Origin: Cymodocea nodosa
Taxonomy: Eukaryota > Streptophyta > Magnoliopsida > Alismatales > Cymodoceaceae
Length of the DNA: 64,000 bases
NCBI GenBank assembly: GCA_036874045.1
Contig: CM072339.1
Location: 69,501 to 133,500 of the forward strand
Direction: 5' to 3'
A program made the position numbers and the translations under genes. Shown here piece by piece: positions 23,940-37,694 of the stretch (position 1 is the first letter of the stretch; the number at the start of each line of letters is the position of its first letter). The notes under the pieces are model-generated. The model had not been told where the DNA came from and did not search any database. It worked only from the letters and a program-made list of their open reading frames with translations.

Positions 23940-26370
23940 CGAGCGCGCGCGCATGCACGACTTGTTCTTTGGTGCAAATTCCATCACTATTAGTTAATGT
24001 AGTCGTCGTCACAAGAAGGAAAGAAAAAAACTCAGAAAGCGCATGACTGCTTGCATTGTCACCGTTTACCTTTTATTTTATCTTAATTAATTTTCATATT
24101 TGTGTCCGTAGAAGGCGAACACAGAATTGCTTACTTGCGTGCGTACGTACGCACAGTGATGGATTCCACGTCGTTGAACTGGACATGTCCGCCTGACAAA
24201 GTACAGGCCATGGAGCCATTGCCGCGTTGCTGCCACAGGGAAGAGGGCGGTTTCCTTTGTTGCATGGCGTTCTGGGATTGGTGCCCGTAACGTGTACATT
24301 TTCGAAATCGTCTTGAACAATTCTGATCCCCTTCCGCGCCACGCGGATAGAAGGAAGATTTTCCGCTTCGACAGGTCAGAGACAGTCTCATGTACGTTTC
24401 TTCTCAGTTATTTTATTCGCAAGGGTTTCTTCCCATGCAGTTAATCAGCACGCAGAAAATTTGCAAGGCGATCGAGAATCGATCTCGGATTTAACTAATG
24501 GGCCGATGGCCTGATTTATATACATATATGTGTGTGTGTGTGTGTGTGACTTTGGCTTGATCTCGAACTGGGTGGGGCATCTTCTTCGTGACTTGTTCAA
24601 TTTGTTCTCTCTCGGACATCTTATTTCTGCCCTTTTCCGGTCCGTCAGGGTACTTATTTTGCTTCTCATGACTCTTTCGGAGGGGTCTGTGCCACCAAAC
24701 AATTGACATGGTATGATAGGAAATAAAGTTATTTTCCTTCATTATCGATTGTATAAGTTGTTTGTGCAATAAAAAATCAAAAGAAATAGTTTCCTACCTA
24801 GCGTATTAAAAATCAAAAGAAATATATATAAAAGTTCAACGAGGAATCTTCCTACCTAGCGTATTATGGTGGGAAATGTTATAGTTTCATAACTAGTGTA
24901 TTAATATTATCTTTCTACCTTGAAAAGAAAAAAGAAAAACAGGTCAGACACAACGTCCTCCTGCTGCACAACGCGGAATCTTCTTTGTATTAGACCGATG
25001 TATTTGATCAGTGGATCTCGGCGGAGGAGGAGGAGCCGCCGGTGGTTTCCATGTCACCACTCCTGGATTGGGTTGGGATCCGTGGTTCTTTTGTGACGAT
25101 TTATCAGAGCAGGTTAGTTAAGCAACAAGCGTTTGGCATTTTTAATTTGTATGCATACACTCCTTGGCGAGAAACTATGGGTCCGTGCCTCCGACTACGT
25201 ACAAAACCTTCTTTAAGTAGGTTTAAATAAATAAGTTGAAACACGTAGATCGAAAAGGGTTATTCACTGATTCTTCTCCATCGAGCTTCTACCGCCCGCC
25301 AGCTGCTTGATCACGTCAAACCAAAGGGACAATAACTAGTTCTTGGTCTAAATCACCTCACGATTGTGATTGATTACTGCATTCCATTTGCTGCTACGTA
25401 CTACGATTGGCTTTAATGTAAAATTAAAATAAACTTATTTCAAATCCAGTACATTAAAATGTAATCCTTGCAAAGCATGAAACCGTTGTTGGTCTATTAA
25501 TTAAGATCGTGGACTATTATTGTAGATCACAGTGAACTGAAGGTTGCTGGAGATCATGGAAGATGAGGGCAATTAGCGGAGATAGAGGTCGACCATAGCA
25601 TCTATCACCACCACCACCGTCAAACATTGTCTTGTAGATAGATGGAGAATTTTTATTTAAAAAATGTCCCAAGTTCATTGTGGTGCATCACTCCCGTATT
25701 TTTTGTTGGGCACTTTTGAAAGGTAGGAGATTAGGGATTCGATTTATATGTATTTCCCCTCGGCTAATCTTCATCTCAGATACAGACACTTGCTTTCGTT
25801 TTTTGACTATGTTTTCTGGTTGTTCTGTGAAGGAAGCATTTGTATTGTTTTAGTAAGAATTTTGATATGAGAAGAAAATTGGTTTTTTAAGGACCGAGAA
25901 AAAATAGAATAATTAAATCCACACCTCCAAACAAAATAAATCGGATTCTCCTTTTGTTCCGTCGTCCTCCTCCCCCCCACCCGGTGGTGTTTTCCTCTCT
26001 TCGGTGGCCCGGCCGCCTGAGACGAACGAACAGCGCAAGTTCAAGCCACCATTCACCACCCTTAACTTTCTCGTACCCCCCACTCCTTGGAATCTCCTTG
26101 CTTCTGCTTCCAATGTTCTTCTTCTTGGTTTTGGGGTCACTCCCCGAATCACCCTAGTGAAGGTTGAGACTTCCCGCTTCCTGATGGGAATCATGTTAGC
26201 GGTTACGTCTTGGTCCAAGATGTAAGCTTTGCATCCAACTCACTTGCCTTGCTCATCGGGAGTGCCAAGGGTGGGGCGTATCATACACTTTGCTTCTTCT
26301 GCTAGAACAGGAGCACACCGGCGCATCACGAGACAAGCTTCATACTTTTCCCATCCTTACCCACAGATCC
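23940..26370. other. Intergenic region and putative DRB promoter/leader
   Basis: No gene recognised. Short frames on both strands around 24090-24770 and 25910-26225 have no family resemblance. A local direct repeat, CCTACCTAGCGTATTA, occurs at about 24795 and 24852. The stretch 25950-26370 is C/T-rich and GC-richer than its surroundings and may be the 5' UTR and promoter of the DRB gene. Confidence 0.4.
24525..24548. repeat. (TG)n microsatellite
   Basis: Run of TG dinucleotides in the intergenic stretch between the GGP-like and DRB genes. Confidence 0.85.
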
Positions 26371-29300
26371 ATGTCGCTTGAAAATGGAAATGAAGGTTAG
26401 GCTATCGTGTTCTTTGTCTCTTCTTCTGTTGTTTGTCCTGCTCCTTTGAATTTTCACCTTTATATACCTTGCCATTTGAGTATGAATCACCCATCATCTC
26501 CCTACGCAATCAGCTTGTGAACCAAGCTATAACTGCAAGTATCATTTTGAAATTCCCCTGCTCCGTTATTGTTTTTCTTTAATATATAATGGTCGTGTTT
26601 TTTCCTTGTTTCAAACTTAGGATCTCCATGGAGCAAAAAATCAGTTGCACAATCCTGTTGTTGGTCCCTGCTCCGTGATTATAGTTTTATCATTGCTGTA
26701 GATGTTGTCCATGTCTCTTCCCTTTTTCAATACTCTAACACTACAACAATACAACTAATAACAGAAAAAACAAAATACAAAAACTCTAACTCTAACTCTA
26801 AAAATTCCAAAGGCATAACGATGCCTAAATTTTAATAAATAACACCATAATTTGTTTTGTTTTTAAGTTAGTTGCACAGCCAATACAAATGGTTAAATAG
26901 CTGGTCCAATTTTCTTCATATCAGCATGATGGTTGGTCTGTTAGTGAATCATTAAAGTCCATTGGTTCATGAAGATGTAAAATTGCGGTTTATTTACCAA
27001 GGGGTTAAACAAAATGTAATTGTTTAAATGGCAGATTGTTGGAATATGAGGAGGTGGAGGGAAGATAGGGTTTGAACCTTGTATATCTCAAAATGGAATC
27101 GTTGCATTTCTCTATATGCTCATGGAAACACTAGAATTCCTCATTTCAGCTCTCGCTCTCTCCTCTCTACTATCTAGTAGCAGTGGAGTACCAGTATCAC
27201 CCTTGGCAATGATTTTATCTAATAGAAATGTAGAGACAAACACATTGTCCATTTTTAGAAAATATGTCAATGTTACAATATGTGAAAAATGGACTTTATA
27301 GGGATTCAACAAAAAAAATGTGAAATGGCCATTAACTGCAATTTCAGAAAGACAGGCTATGTTCAAATCTGTTTTATGGCTGCCAAGCAGCTGCTTTTTC
27401 TGGTTTTTAGATCATTGAAAAATATATTGCATCAGCATTCTTGATGACAATTAAGAAAATTGGATGTTTATTATAATATCAAACCTCAAGTGGGATACTA
27501 GCATGTGGATTTCTGAAATCAGAGTAAGAAAAGGCACATTAGATGCACTTGTAATGGTGTTCAGTATCAGAAAGAGAATTTTCTATGGATTGATCAATGG
27601 ATTACATTCAAATAAAATTCTGTTTTCTTTTCTGCTCGAAATCTAGTTGAATTAATGAGAGAGATTTCGATGAGAAATCTTTTCACTATTGTATTAAACT
27701 TGATTACAATGTTACATGTATACACAAGTGAAGAGTTTTGTCATAGCCATCAAAGAATAATATTAGTAGAAGACTGTGATTAAGGAAAGATCTAATCCCA
27801 TCATTCAGAATATCATAAAGTACTACTTTTCCCAAGGTTATTAAGATGCCCAGGTGCCTAGGCAGTAGCCTTAGATGCCTTGAGCACTTGGGCCCCTTAT
27901 TAATACATATTTTTTATTTTAAAATATGTATATGTATAGTTATATATATATATTTATGTACATTAATAATTAAAAATATATAATGAAATAGTGTAAACAA
28001 CAAGACAATCCAAGTTATAATCTCACTACGTGGGATTAGCATATGAATCTTTTTCTTTTAAGTATTTTCAGCTATTGTCAAATCTTTGGTTAAATTATAT
28101 AAATTTAAATCTTTTCTTACAATTTCTAACTAAGTAGTTTTAGGTTTACCTTTACTTCTTTTAATTTCTTCTACATTAATTAATTCTCCTTTCATAGCTT
28201 GTGCATTTTTTGGTCTTCTAAGGCTATGACCAAAGTATTTAAGTCGATTTTTCTATCTTTAATAGGTGCAACTCTTAATCTATTTTTAATAAAATGGTTT
28301 TTAGCTTATCCTATATAATATTACCACTGATTCATCTAAGTATATACATTTCAATAGCACAACTTTTTGCATACGATTGTACTTTGTAACCCACCATTTT
28401 GAGCTGTAAAGTCTAACTAGATGAATGATATTTTTATAGAATTTTTGTTTTAATTTTAAAGGTGATCATGGAATAAGATATAACTAGCTTAGTCAATATA
28501 CAATAACAAAATAATATATAAAATGTATAAATGATGCTAAAATAAAAGATCTTTGTTAGAAGACATTAAAAAGTACTTTACATAGTATTAGAGCTTTCTT
28601 GGATTTCTAATAATATTCAACAAAGATGTGGTTGAGTCCTACAAGGTGTTGGGCATACTTGAGCGTTTCCCAAAAAATGCCTAGGTGCCTAGGCACCCAC
28701 CTTAATAACTATGACTTTGCCCATTTGTTCTGTGAACTGCATTTTATAATAATTGTTTGTTCTAGTCATGGAATTATGTAGAATTATAGATGCTCTGATG
28801 TTGAAAACTTAGGGATTAAGATACATTTTCAAGATTGTTTTTATATGAAGTTAATTAAACTTTCAATAAGCATAAGGTTCTCAAAGTCCATAGTGATTTG
28901 GGCAACTTATTTGAAAGTTTATGATCATGACTCAGTTTTAATAAGTTGACAATCACCATGCGGTCATTATAGTTCTTAGAATATTTAGTTTATGATTTTT
29001 CTTTCTAATATTGTAGAAAATCATGTTTACAAGGGTTATTTTGACTGTTTTTTGCACCATCCATCAATGCTCTTGACGGAAGAATTCACCAAGTCTAAAT
29101 CCTCAACACAAATTTCCTCTTCATGGTGAAACCTACTTTTTTTTGTTTTCTCCAATACACATCTTCTTTATTGACATTTTGGTTCTGGCTAAACCTAGAT
29201 CACAAGCATTTTCAAAAGGTTTTGATCATTACCAGGCAGTTTTTTAGCATTCCTTGTGGTATTTTAGAGTCCTGTCCTTTGTTGTTGTGTTTATATTAAT

Positions 29301-32300
29301 TTTAGAATTCATGTAGGGAAGAATGTTGTACTACCATCTTTAAAAAGTTTGACAAAGCAATATATACGTCCTCATCTTCACAATTTAGAGCATAAGTCAT
29401 GGTGCATACAATATTTTTTTAAAAAATGGAAAACAAACATTATACAGATTGGAAATTAAAATGCTTTTTAGAAAATAGGTATTTTTGAAAAAATGTGTAA
29501 ATAAGATATGTATAAATATAAATATATTAAAATACACAAGAATCATAATCATCAAAATAATTGAATAAAATAAGTTATAGGTCAATTACATGTAATACAA
29601 TTTCAAAAATATATTTTTTGTATGTAATCATCATTCAAGAACAAATACTTAAATTAAAAACATAAATAAATATATAAAAATTGTAATTAAATTATCAAAA
29701 TAGTGAAATTATATCGATGAAAACAACTCAAAAGATGAAATCTAAAAAAATGTTTATTTAAATGGCCAAAAGAAGAAAAAAATGTAATATTTTCTTAGAG
29801 AAACTAAAAATGGACTTTAAATTAAAAATGGTCATTTAAAAAAATCATTTTTATTGTTAAAAAAATGAAATGGATCACAGTGTTTAAACAACTTCATGGG
29901 TTTGAATTTTTGGAAACTTGTCAAAATGTCAAGTTAGTCTATGCCTGTTTGTCTTGGTTGTGGATGAAATAACTAACAAAATGAAATTTTATTTTGTTAT
30001 TGTGTATTAATGAGGCTAGTTATATCTTATTTCATGAATGTTATGTGATAAGAGGATATCTTTTAAATTAAAAGGAAAATTTTATAAAATTACTATTTCC
30101 TTAGTTATATTTTATAGCTCAGAATCCTGATTGTAAAGTGTGACTATATGCAAAAGTTAGTGTTATTGAGATTGTATACTTTGATGAATGAGTGGTAATA
30201 TTAAATGATTTTATTAGGAATAATGTAGGAGTTTTATCAATTAAAAATGATACAAGAAAAAAAATCAATTTAAGTGATTTGATCGTATCTTTAGAAAATC
30301 AAGAAATGCACCAGTTAAGAGAGGAGAATTAATTAGTATAAAAAAATTAAAAGAAATAGAGATAGACCTAAAATTACTTGTTTATAAATCATAAAAATAA
30401 ATTTAAATCTATGTAATTTAACCAAATATTTGACTATAAATAGAAATGCATGAAAGAAAAGAATTCATGTGGCTTACCCCATGTACTGAGATTATGATTT
30501 GGATTGTTATTGTTGTCAAAATTTCAAGTTAGGTTTGCATACATTGGTGGAATCTTCTATACCAGGTTTCCTTTTTTTTGCTAACTTTCCTCTTTGGCTT
30601 TTTCACACTTGAAAAGACAATGATGTTTGGCCCTTTTGCTTAGTGCCACAATAAAGTTTTGCAATTTTGTATTTTGTAACTTTGTATCTTTCCTATTCTA
30701 TTTCAAATGCAAGTGTGTTTATGATCAAAGAAACAAAGCATTATCAAATAGAATCATGCATTAATATACTTATGTAGAAATGTAAGACATTTAAAAATCA
30801 ATTGGTTATAAGTGGAGAGGTCTCTCATCATATAAGTATAGAATTATTTCCACATTCTCTCTCACTTGTGGCCTTTTTAGGTTTTATAGGTGTTCTTTTA
30901 TGTTAATTAGATAGATGTGTAGATACTTGGCGTAGAAAACCATGTTAAGCTTGATACCCTGTAGAAATGTGGACATATAACTTAAAATCAATTGGTTATA
31001 GGCATATAGTTCCATTTATACATGAATTCACATTTTGTTTTAAATTTTACCAATGTTAGGATCAACTTCTATGGGAAACTGTCACTCCTATGTGGGTATC
31101 CAATGTTTAATATTGCAAGATATAATTTGAAAACAAATGAAGTAAGCCTAAAGTTCCTATACAAATGATGTCTATCAAAATGTAACCTAAGGCCTTATAA
31201 AGAACCCTAGACCTTTTTGAATCACTTATGGGATCCAATTTAACAATGCTCGATGTAAAAACATCTAGCACCAGGCTCCTTGACACCCTTCTTAGTAAAC
31301 ATGATTTTTGATATTTCAGCAAGTCATGGTATCAGTTGGAGAGACTAGATAAGTTTTGTAGGAACACGAGTATTCTTTTTTGAGGTATGAAAAATTAAAA
31401 GAAGTAGAGCAAGACAAAAAATTATTTGATTGGTAATAGTAAAAAAGATTTAAATTTCCGTAATTCAATAGAAAATTTGATTCATGTCTCTAATACCATA
31501 TGGTAGGATGAAGCCATTAATTGTTATATGAGAGAATGTGAACTCCTGAGACTACCAAATCAAGCAATATCATGAGCTTCAGAGTGTATGATACCTTGTT
31601 ATATTTGTTTGTCTTCACTGTCAAATTTTGAAAATCATGCACGCCTGAGTTTGTTCCTTTACACTTCCTGTGCGTATCTGGATGCGATATTGTGTGTTAC
31701 ATAACTAATATCTTCATTGTTGTGGGTGTATCCATGGAAGATTCTATTGTACAACATCTAATTAACCAGTATTGGTTATGCAGGGGTTTTCAATTGTTAT
31801 GCTTTCAAAAGCCGCCTGCAGGAATATGCACAAAAAGTTAATTTCCCTACTCCTGTATATGAAACTGTGAAGGAAGGCCCTTCACATGAGCCTGTTTTCA
31901 AGTCTACAGTTATCGTCAATGGTGTTAGATATGATTCACTAGCTGGGTTTTACAATCGTAAAGCAGCTGAGCAATCAGCTGCGGAAATTGCTCTTATGGA
32001 AATACAAAAGGCTGGCAGCATGATGGAATCCATGCGCAAAGTTGTAAGCTTATCTTTTTTCTTACATAAAGAAATAATATTTGGGTAATTGATATACATG
32101 GATGTCCATATACTTATGTATTCATGTCAAGCTATAATCTTGATCACACGATTCAAATGGATCATTTCCCTTTTTTTTTTGAGAAATGAGGAAAATAAAT
32201 ATTCTAGCCTCTATTTGTGTGCCGTTGAAAGGGTCACAAGATCTATAATATAATTGTCTCTTGGATTTCGTATAAGATGCTTCCAGATTCTTTATTCAAA

Positions 32301-34840
32301 AAATGAGGCCATCCAGCAATAAAAGATCAAGATCTTTCTATATAGACAAGTAAACTTGTGTAATTTTATGGTGGGATATGATACTTGAATAGACAACGTT
32401 TCTCTTCAGCTAAATCAATTGCCATGCCATGCCATATACATTTTAACGAATAAGGATGTGTTTGTGTATAAAGAAATTAAGGAAAAAAATGAAAATAAGG
32501 GAAAGTGAATTTCTTTAAATTTTCAATCATGTGTAAATTAATTCACTTATTTTTCCTAATCACCTATGGAATTTCAATGTAACTTACAAATTAATTATTT
32601 CTACATTGTCAATGTTTATAATAATTTAATGATATTAAAATAATATCAGTATAATAGTAAAATCAATATGTTATAACAATAATCCGAGCTATAATCCAAT
32701 TACATAGGGTTGACCACATGAATCTTTTGCTTCAATGTATTTATATTTATGATCAAATCTTGAGTTAAATTACATAAATTTAAATTTCTTCTTACAATTC
32801 CTAACCAAATGGTTTTAAGCACATTTTTACTTATTTTAATTTATTATACATTGATTCATTCTTTTCTCTTAAATGATGCATTTTTGGTCCCCTAAGGATA
32901 TAATAAAATCACCTAAATCATTTTTTTTTCTTATCTTCAATTACCGTAACTCTTACTCAGTTCCTAATAAAATCATTTTTTTAACTTATTCTTTATAATG
33001 TTATCATTCATCTATTTAAGCATACGTATTTCAGCAATACTAATTTTTTGCATATTGCCATGCTTTACAGTCTAACATTTTAAGTTATAAAGTATAGCTA
33101 GGTAAATAGTGGTTTTATAAATTTTTTCTTTTAATTTTAAGGGTATCTTTCTTTCATATAACATTCCAAAAGCATTTAATATTTTGCTAGGATAATATCT
33201 TATTTTTCCTTCTTATCATTATATCTGCTAATTGCATAATCTTATCAATTAAGGTTCATATATTCCAAATTGCTAGCTTAATTTTAATGTTTTTGATTAA
33301 TTTCATTACCCACGCCTATTCATTAAGGTGTGGTTTAGGAAAAAAAATGATCCCTCTTTTTGTCATGTTACTATTATGCATGTATGGGTCACTTGTTAGA
33401 TAAATAGATGTCTATTTATCCATTGCCATATATATGTGGGTCTTTGTGACTCACTCCATATGGAAAAATGCCCCTTTTTCCTTTTTCCTTCACATAATAT
33501 TTTCTCGATACATTAACGACTGGGGTAAGACTTATATTAAATGAATATCAACATTAATATGATATTTACTGTACAATAATATTTATACTATAATGATATA
33601 ATCTACTTAACATTTTTGTTTGATGTCATAATATTTTCCTTTAATATTATAAAAACAATGATTGCATAACATTTGTGTTTGGGTATTGTAATACTTTTTT
33701 TTGCAATGATATTTGTGTTTGATATCATGCAAAGATATGTATGACTTGTTTCATGTCTTTTATTTCAACAGCTATATTTTCCTTGTTATGAGTTGAGTTT
33801 TCATATAAATATGGCTTAAATGTTTTAATTATATTTATGTAATCGATTTTTGAATTAACAATTGAGATAAACTTGTTTTCTTTAATTCCTAAACATGCAT
33901 AAATACCTACATTTTGGTTTCCTTTGAACCCTTGAATAGGAATAAATACTAAAAATGCTGATCTACAAGAAGTTACTTTATTGTATTTTTAATTCTTTCT
34001 GATTTACTTTAATTCCTATCAATTCGTAATCACTTTTTCATCGATTCTTTGTTTTACCACAAACTAAATCTTTTTTCCCATTTGACTATTGTGCTAGTTT
34101 ACAAGTAATATGATTTATTTTCAGCATGAATCAGGCTTATGCAAGAATATCCTTCAAGAATATGCTCAAAAGATGAACCATGCAATCCCCACTTATACCT
34201 GCAACAGGCCGCAGGTGGATAAATCTTCATTCACCTGTACAGTAAATGTTGGTGGGATTAGATACATTGGAGCTTCAGCCAAAACAAAAAAGGAGGCAGA
34301 GATAAGAGCAGCTCGGACTGCACTTTTGGCAATTCAGTCAAGCTCTTGTATGTTTTGCACGTTTGTTTCTTTTCATTTCGAAAAGTTGTATTGGCATGTT
34401 GTGACCTTGATTTGGCAGGTGGTGATGAAACAAATAGTGCTCAATACACTGTCATCCCTGTGAAAAAGAAAAACAAGGAATTGGAAGGTCGATCAGAAAC
34501 CGTGAAGCATATTAAGGCTAACAAAGAGGTGTTCAAACGGAAGCCCAAGAAAAGAAAACATCGAAGGAGGAATAGCAGGTCAACGTTCAATAAAAATTCA
34601 CGGGAAACTCTTACTGGAAGAGGTGCTCCAGGAGCTCAAGATAACGAAGCTGAAATATTTGACCATGATAAACATGATCATGAAGAAGAATCAGAGGTTA
34701 TCTCGCCTTACTGGGGAAGAGAGAACATTGACTCTGAAAACGATCCGAATGCTTTGAGTTTGTTCACTCTAAAATCAACCGACGATTTCCAGCGTGCACT
34801 ACCGACGCATACAAATGATGGAGTCAAAGAAAGCAATTAG
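26371..34840 (+). CDS. Double-stranded RNA-binding protein, DRB family, two dsRBMs
   Basis: Exons: 26371-26395 (inferred), 31784-32043, 34125-34347 and 34419-34840, in phase, giving 309 residues. Two dsRNA-binding motifs are clear. The first has YAFKSRLQEYAQKVNFPTPVY, EPVFKSTVIVNG and KAAEQSAAEIALMEI (about residues 11-85). The second has GLCKNILQEYAQKMNHAIPTY, FTCTVNVGGIRYIG and KEAEIRAARTALLAI (about 98-168). The C-terminal third is Lys/Arg-rich then acidic and lacks a third motif. It resembles rice DRB8-like and HYL1-like proteins, which assist Dicer-like enzymes in small-RNA production; the partner here is unknown. The 25-base first exon (MSLENGNEG) was chosen because its phase fits the 31784 acceptor and the product starts just before dsRBM1 as in relatives. 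Its donor, G/GTTAGG, is weak, so this start is the least certain part. Confidence 0.85.
27835..28715. repeat. Inverted-repeat unit with CCTAGGC ends, LINE piece inside
   Basis: The left end has GGTTATTAAGATGCCCAGGTGCCTAGGC (27836 onward). The right end, read on the minus strand, has AGTTATTAAGGTGGGTGCCTAGGCACCTAGGC. They form imperfect terminal inverted repeats. The interior includes a minus-strand LINE fragment (27990-28500), so this is either a composite or two repeats that met by chance. It lies in intron 1 of the DRB gene. Confidence 0.45.
27990..28500 (-). mobile_element. LINE reverse-transcriptase 3' fragment
   Basis: Read on the minus strand, this AT-eroded segment follows the C-terminal part of a plant LINE ORF2 (region YGAECW..KMRVAEMRMLRWM..RWFGHV). 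The recognisable plus-strand signatures are TTGGTCTTCTAAGGCTATGACC and CTACGTGGGATTAGCATATGAATC. It is broken by many stops. A parallel copy is at 32680-33300. Confidence 0.55.
30180..30520 (+). mobile_element. LINE 3'-end fragment
   Basis: Sense-strand remnant matching the end of LINE ORF2 (RNNVGVLSIKNDTRKKINLSDLIVSLENQEMHQL pattern) and the 3' terminus CCCATGTACTGAGATTATGATTTGGATTGTTATTGTTGT. The same ending is seen at 44660-44705. 5'-truncated, as usual for LINEs. Confidence 0.55.
30773..31085 (-). mobile_element. TRIM-family LTR pair in DRB intron 1
   Basis: Two direct copies begin TGTAGAAATGT, at 30773 and 30960, and share AATCAATTGGTTATA. Between them the sequence ends in TTGATACC, the complement of a tRNA-Met primer site, immediately before the right copy. 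This is the LTR, internal part, primer-site order of a minus-strand miniature LTR element with an internal part under 100 bases. The same family is seen at 8750-8956. The right LTR edge is unclear and no target duplication was found. Confidence 0.5.
32680..33300 (-). mobile_element. LINE reverse-transcriptase 3' fragment, second copy
   Basis: In DRB intron 2 (32044-34124). Closely parallels the 27990-28500 fragment: CATAGGGTTGACCACATGAATC, CCTAACCAAATGGTTTTAAG and GGTCCCCTAAGGATATAAT correspond block by block. The minus strand encodes a stop-ridden LINE ORF2 C-terminus. Confidence 0.55.
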
Positions 34841-37694
34841 ATTGCACTAGGAATAGTGCAGTGATTTGTAATCTTGCATCCTCTTTTTTTTCCTTTTTCA
34901 TACTTAGTTGGAATTTTGAGGTGCAAAAGTTACGATCGGTGGGTAGGCTTGTCCTTTCCGTTCAAGATACAAGACGAACATACGAAGGGTGTCAATTAGA
35001 ACGGGTTTAATTGTGTTAGCGTACTGTGTCTTGATCGGCATGTTATTTTTTTCAGACTGTGTTTGTCTTTTAATTGAATCAGAGATCGTAACAGTCTTGT
35101 TTGAACATGTAAGTCCACAATATATGATTTTGCTCTCTTTTTTAATTGGTATATTATTTATGGAAATGATGATAGAATCTCTGTTTATATCAATTTTAAT
35201 ATATCGATTATAATGTTGATATATAGAATTTTATATTAAATTTGATATATCGTGTACATAAGTAATATATTTTCATACAGTAAGTTTTTAGTTTTAGATA
35301 CAAAAAATTTAAGCTAATTTTTTTTATTAATCTGATGACATGTTCGGTTGTTTAGCTAGGGACAAAATTATTTTTAAAATAAAAGGGAAGAGGCAGGTGC
35401 GAAGATTATATCTGAGGTCGACAAGAGCTACTAACTAGACGGGTTGGGCGAGGCTGGTTGGGCCCATTATATACCACCCCTAGGCGGACCATGTGTGGGG
35501 CCGGGGGCTTAAGGAATAGTAGTTTGCCTCTGGTCCGGTTGGGCTGGGCAAGCCTGCTCGACCATCATGCCCATTTATTTTTATTTTTTTAATATAATTT
35601 TTATTTTTATTTTTATTTTTATTGTACATAAATAACTTCAAAATTACATTATAAGAATACTAATTGAAAATTATACAAAAGATTGGTTCATTTTTTTGAT
35701 GTATTTTTCCTTTTATGTCAGTTTACGCCTAATAGAAATATTTTTATCGCAGCTGAGCTGGCCCGGTCCGACTGGGTTTAATCATCTCTGTTGAAAGTGA
35801 TTGATAATTAAAAATCATATAGACTATTTAGTCATCCATCCTGTATGCTGTTATTATCGAGCAAGACGTCACCATCTCTTCTTCCTCCTCCTTTCCGACA
35901 ATTCTTGGGCACGACTAATAAAGATGCATGGGTCAAGCAGCCGGTAGTTTATAGTTAGCAGTTACCGGTACATATCTTGAAGACCTTTGTTTTTGAAATA
36001 TAGAGCCTTCTACTGGAGTCCTTATCTACATGCCATATTATTGATTTGTGGTTTTCCTAGGAAAAATACCGATGAAGGTAGTACGCAGGATCGTGTTACA
36101 TGTGTCTCGATTACTTTTGATATCACAAACTGTAAGAATAAAACGAGCCACAAATGCATGATATTTAGAATCTAATTATATTCTTTCATAATTAAATTTG
36201 CTACCTACTAATCATCATGTATTGCTTTCGTCCAGAAGAAGCACCGATAATATGTGCTAGCTTATCAGGTCAAGGGATCAACGTTTCAGCTTTAATTTTG
36301 TCCATTTATTTACATAAATCATTTATCTTTTTTGATATATGTTACGTACATATATATACATTAAAAACATCTCTTGTAGTGTAAATGACGTGTACGAATG
36401 GATAATAAGTATTTAATTATACTAATTCGTCGAAAACAAGAATCGTTATACGACGAAACATTTTTTTTCTAAAAACAATATTTTTGATATTATGTCTTTT
36501 TTGAACATGAGGGGTCGAAGAGGTAGCGATGCGAGATTAAAGTTATTTAAAATAGAGATAACAAGGTAGATTAATGTAGTACGATGTTATCATATAGTCA
36601 TGAAAGGAACAACTCTCGGATAAAGCCGGCAAATTATTATTGTAATGATCGAGATACATTTAATTTGTGATGGGAATTAAGTTGGAGTCAAATGTTCAGA
36701 TGAGGGTGTACTGGGCCCAAAATTAACTAGTTGTGATGCCAAATCTATTATCTAGTTTTCATGGAAGAGGTAAAAGTTGGTAGCGTAATTAATATTTTAA
36801 TTCGTACCGGAGAAAGAAACAATTTAATTAGATTCAAAATATTTTTCTACATATTTATGAAAATTAGAGGGGAAGTGTAGTGGAGGCGATCGATTGTTTT
36901 CTGATGACATTTTGCTATTAGGATATTTTAATGATAATTATTAATTTATAACGAAGTAAACGAAAATTTTCAAATGTCATTAAGCAGCATATATGAACAT
37001 TAGCTATATATCGAGAATATACAAGATATTTTTAATGACATATGTTTAAGTAAAAAAAAATCTAGATAGCGGGGCGGGTACGTGAGAAACCGGCCACTCT
37101 GGCAGGCTTATTAATTAAGGTCACGTGCTTCCAATGGGAGGGAGGATAGGTTGGACAGATCTACCCAGGACAGCACTAAAATAGTTGAGTTAAATTTTTT
37201 ATAATAATAATGGTTTGCATTAATCCATCACCCTTGTTAAGTTTCGATATAGCTATTTGAGTTTGGTAGAAGAATTAATTAAAAAGCAGCGGCATCTTTC
37301 TTTCGTCGGATACATATATTTCATAAGGTACGTACGTAGTTATCTGTATGCGTAGGTACAGAATTATATCGGAAGCAATACAATGATATAATAATAATAA
37401 TAATAATAATGTCAATGTATATACGCATAACGACAGGATCCAGAGGCCGGAAGACGCATCGATCTCCAACCACTGAATTGATGGAATGAAGCCAAGTCTC
37501 AACCACTCTATCGAACTACGTGACTTCTTTTATCATTGTTTTTTCAATTTAAAAAAGGAGTCTTAATTTGTGACACACAGACACACTGCATCTATATATA
37601 TATGCATACGAATGGTGTTGGGTGCGTGCGGATTCGTGCATTATCCATCCAAATCAGTCAGTCGAGTGGTAGGGTGGTGGCTAGCGGCGTGGCC
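34841..37694. other. Intergenic region between DRB and CER2-like genes
   Basis: Contains the DRB 3' flank, a GC-rich repeat-like patch at about 35420-35580 (GGGTTGGGCGAGGCTGG, GGGGCCGGGGGC) echoed at about 35755-35780, then AT-rich DNA with an (ATA)n run at about 37387-37411. No coding region recognised. Confidence 0.4.
37593..37604 (+). promoter_or_regulatory. Possible TATA box of the CER2-like gene
   Basis: CTATATATATATGC lies about 95 bases upstream of the ATG at 37695, a workable distance for a TATA element with a short leader. No other promoter element is claimed. Confidence 0.35.

Noticed and set aside
24087..24770. Several overlapping open frames on both strands between the GGP-like and DRB genes
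   Set aside because: No conserved motif, no splice partner and no homology I recognise; includes a TG microsatellite.
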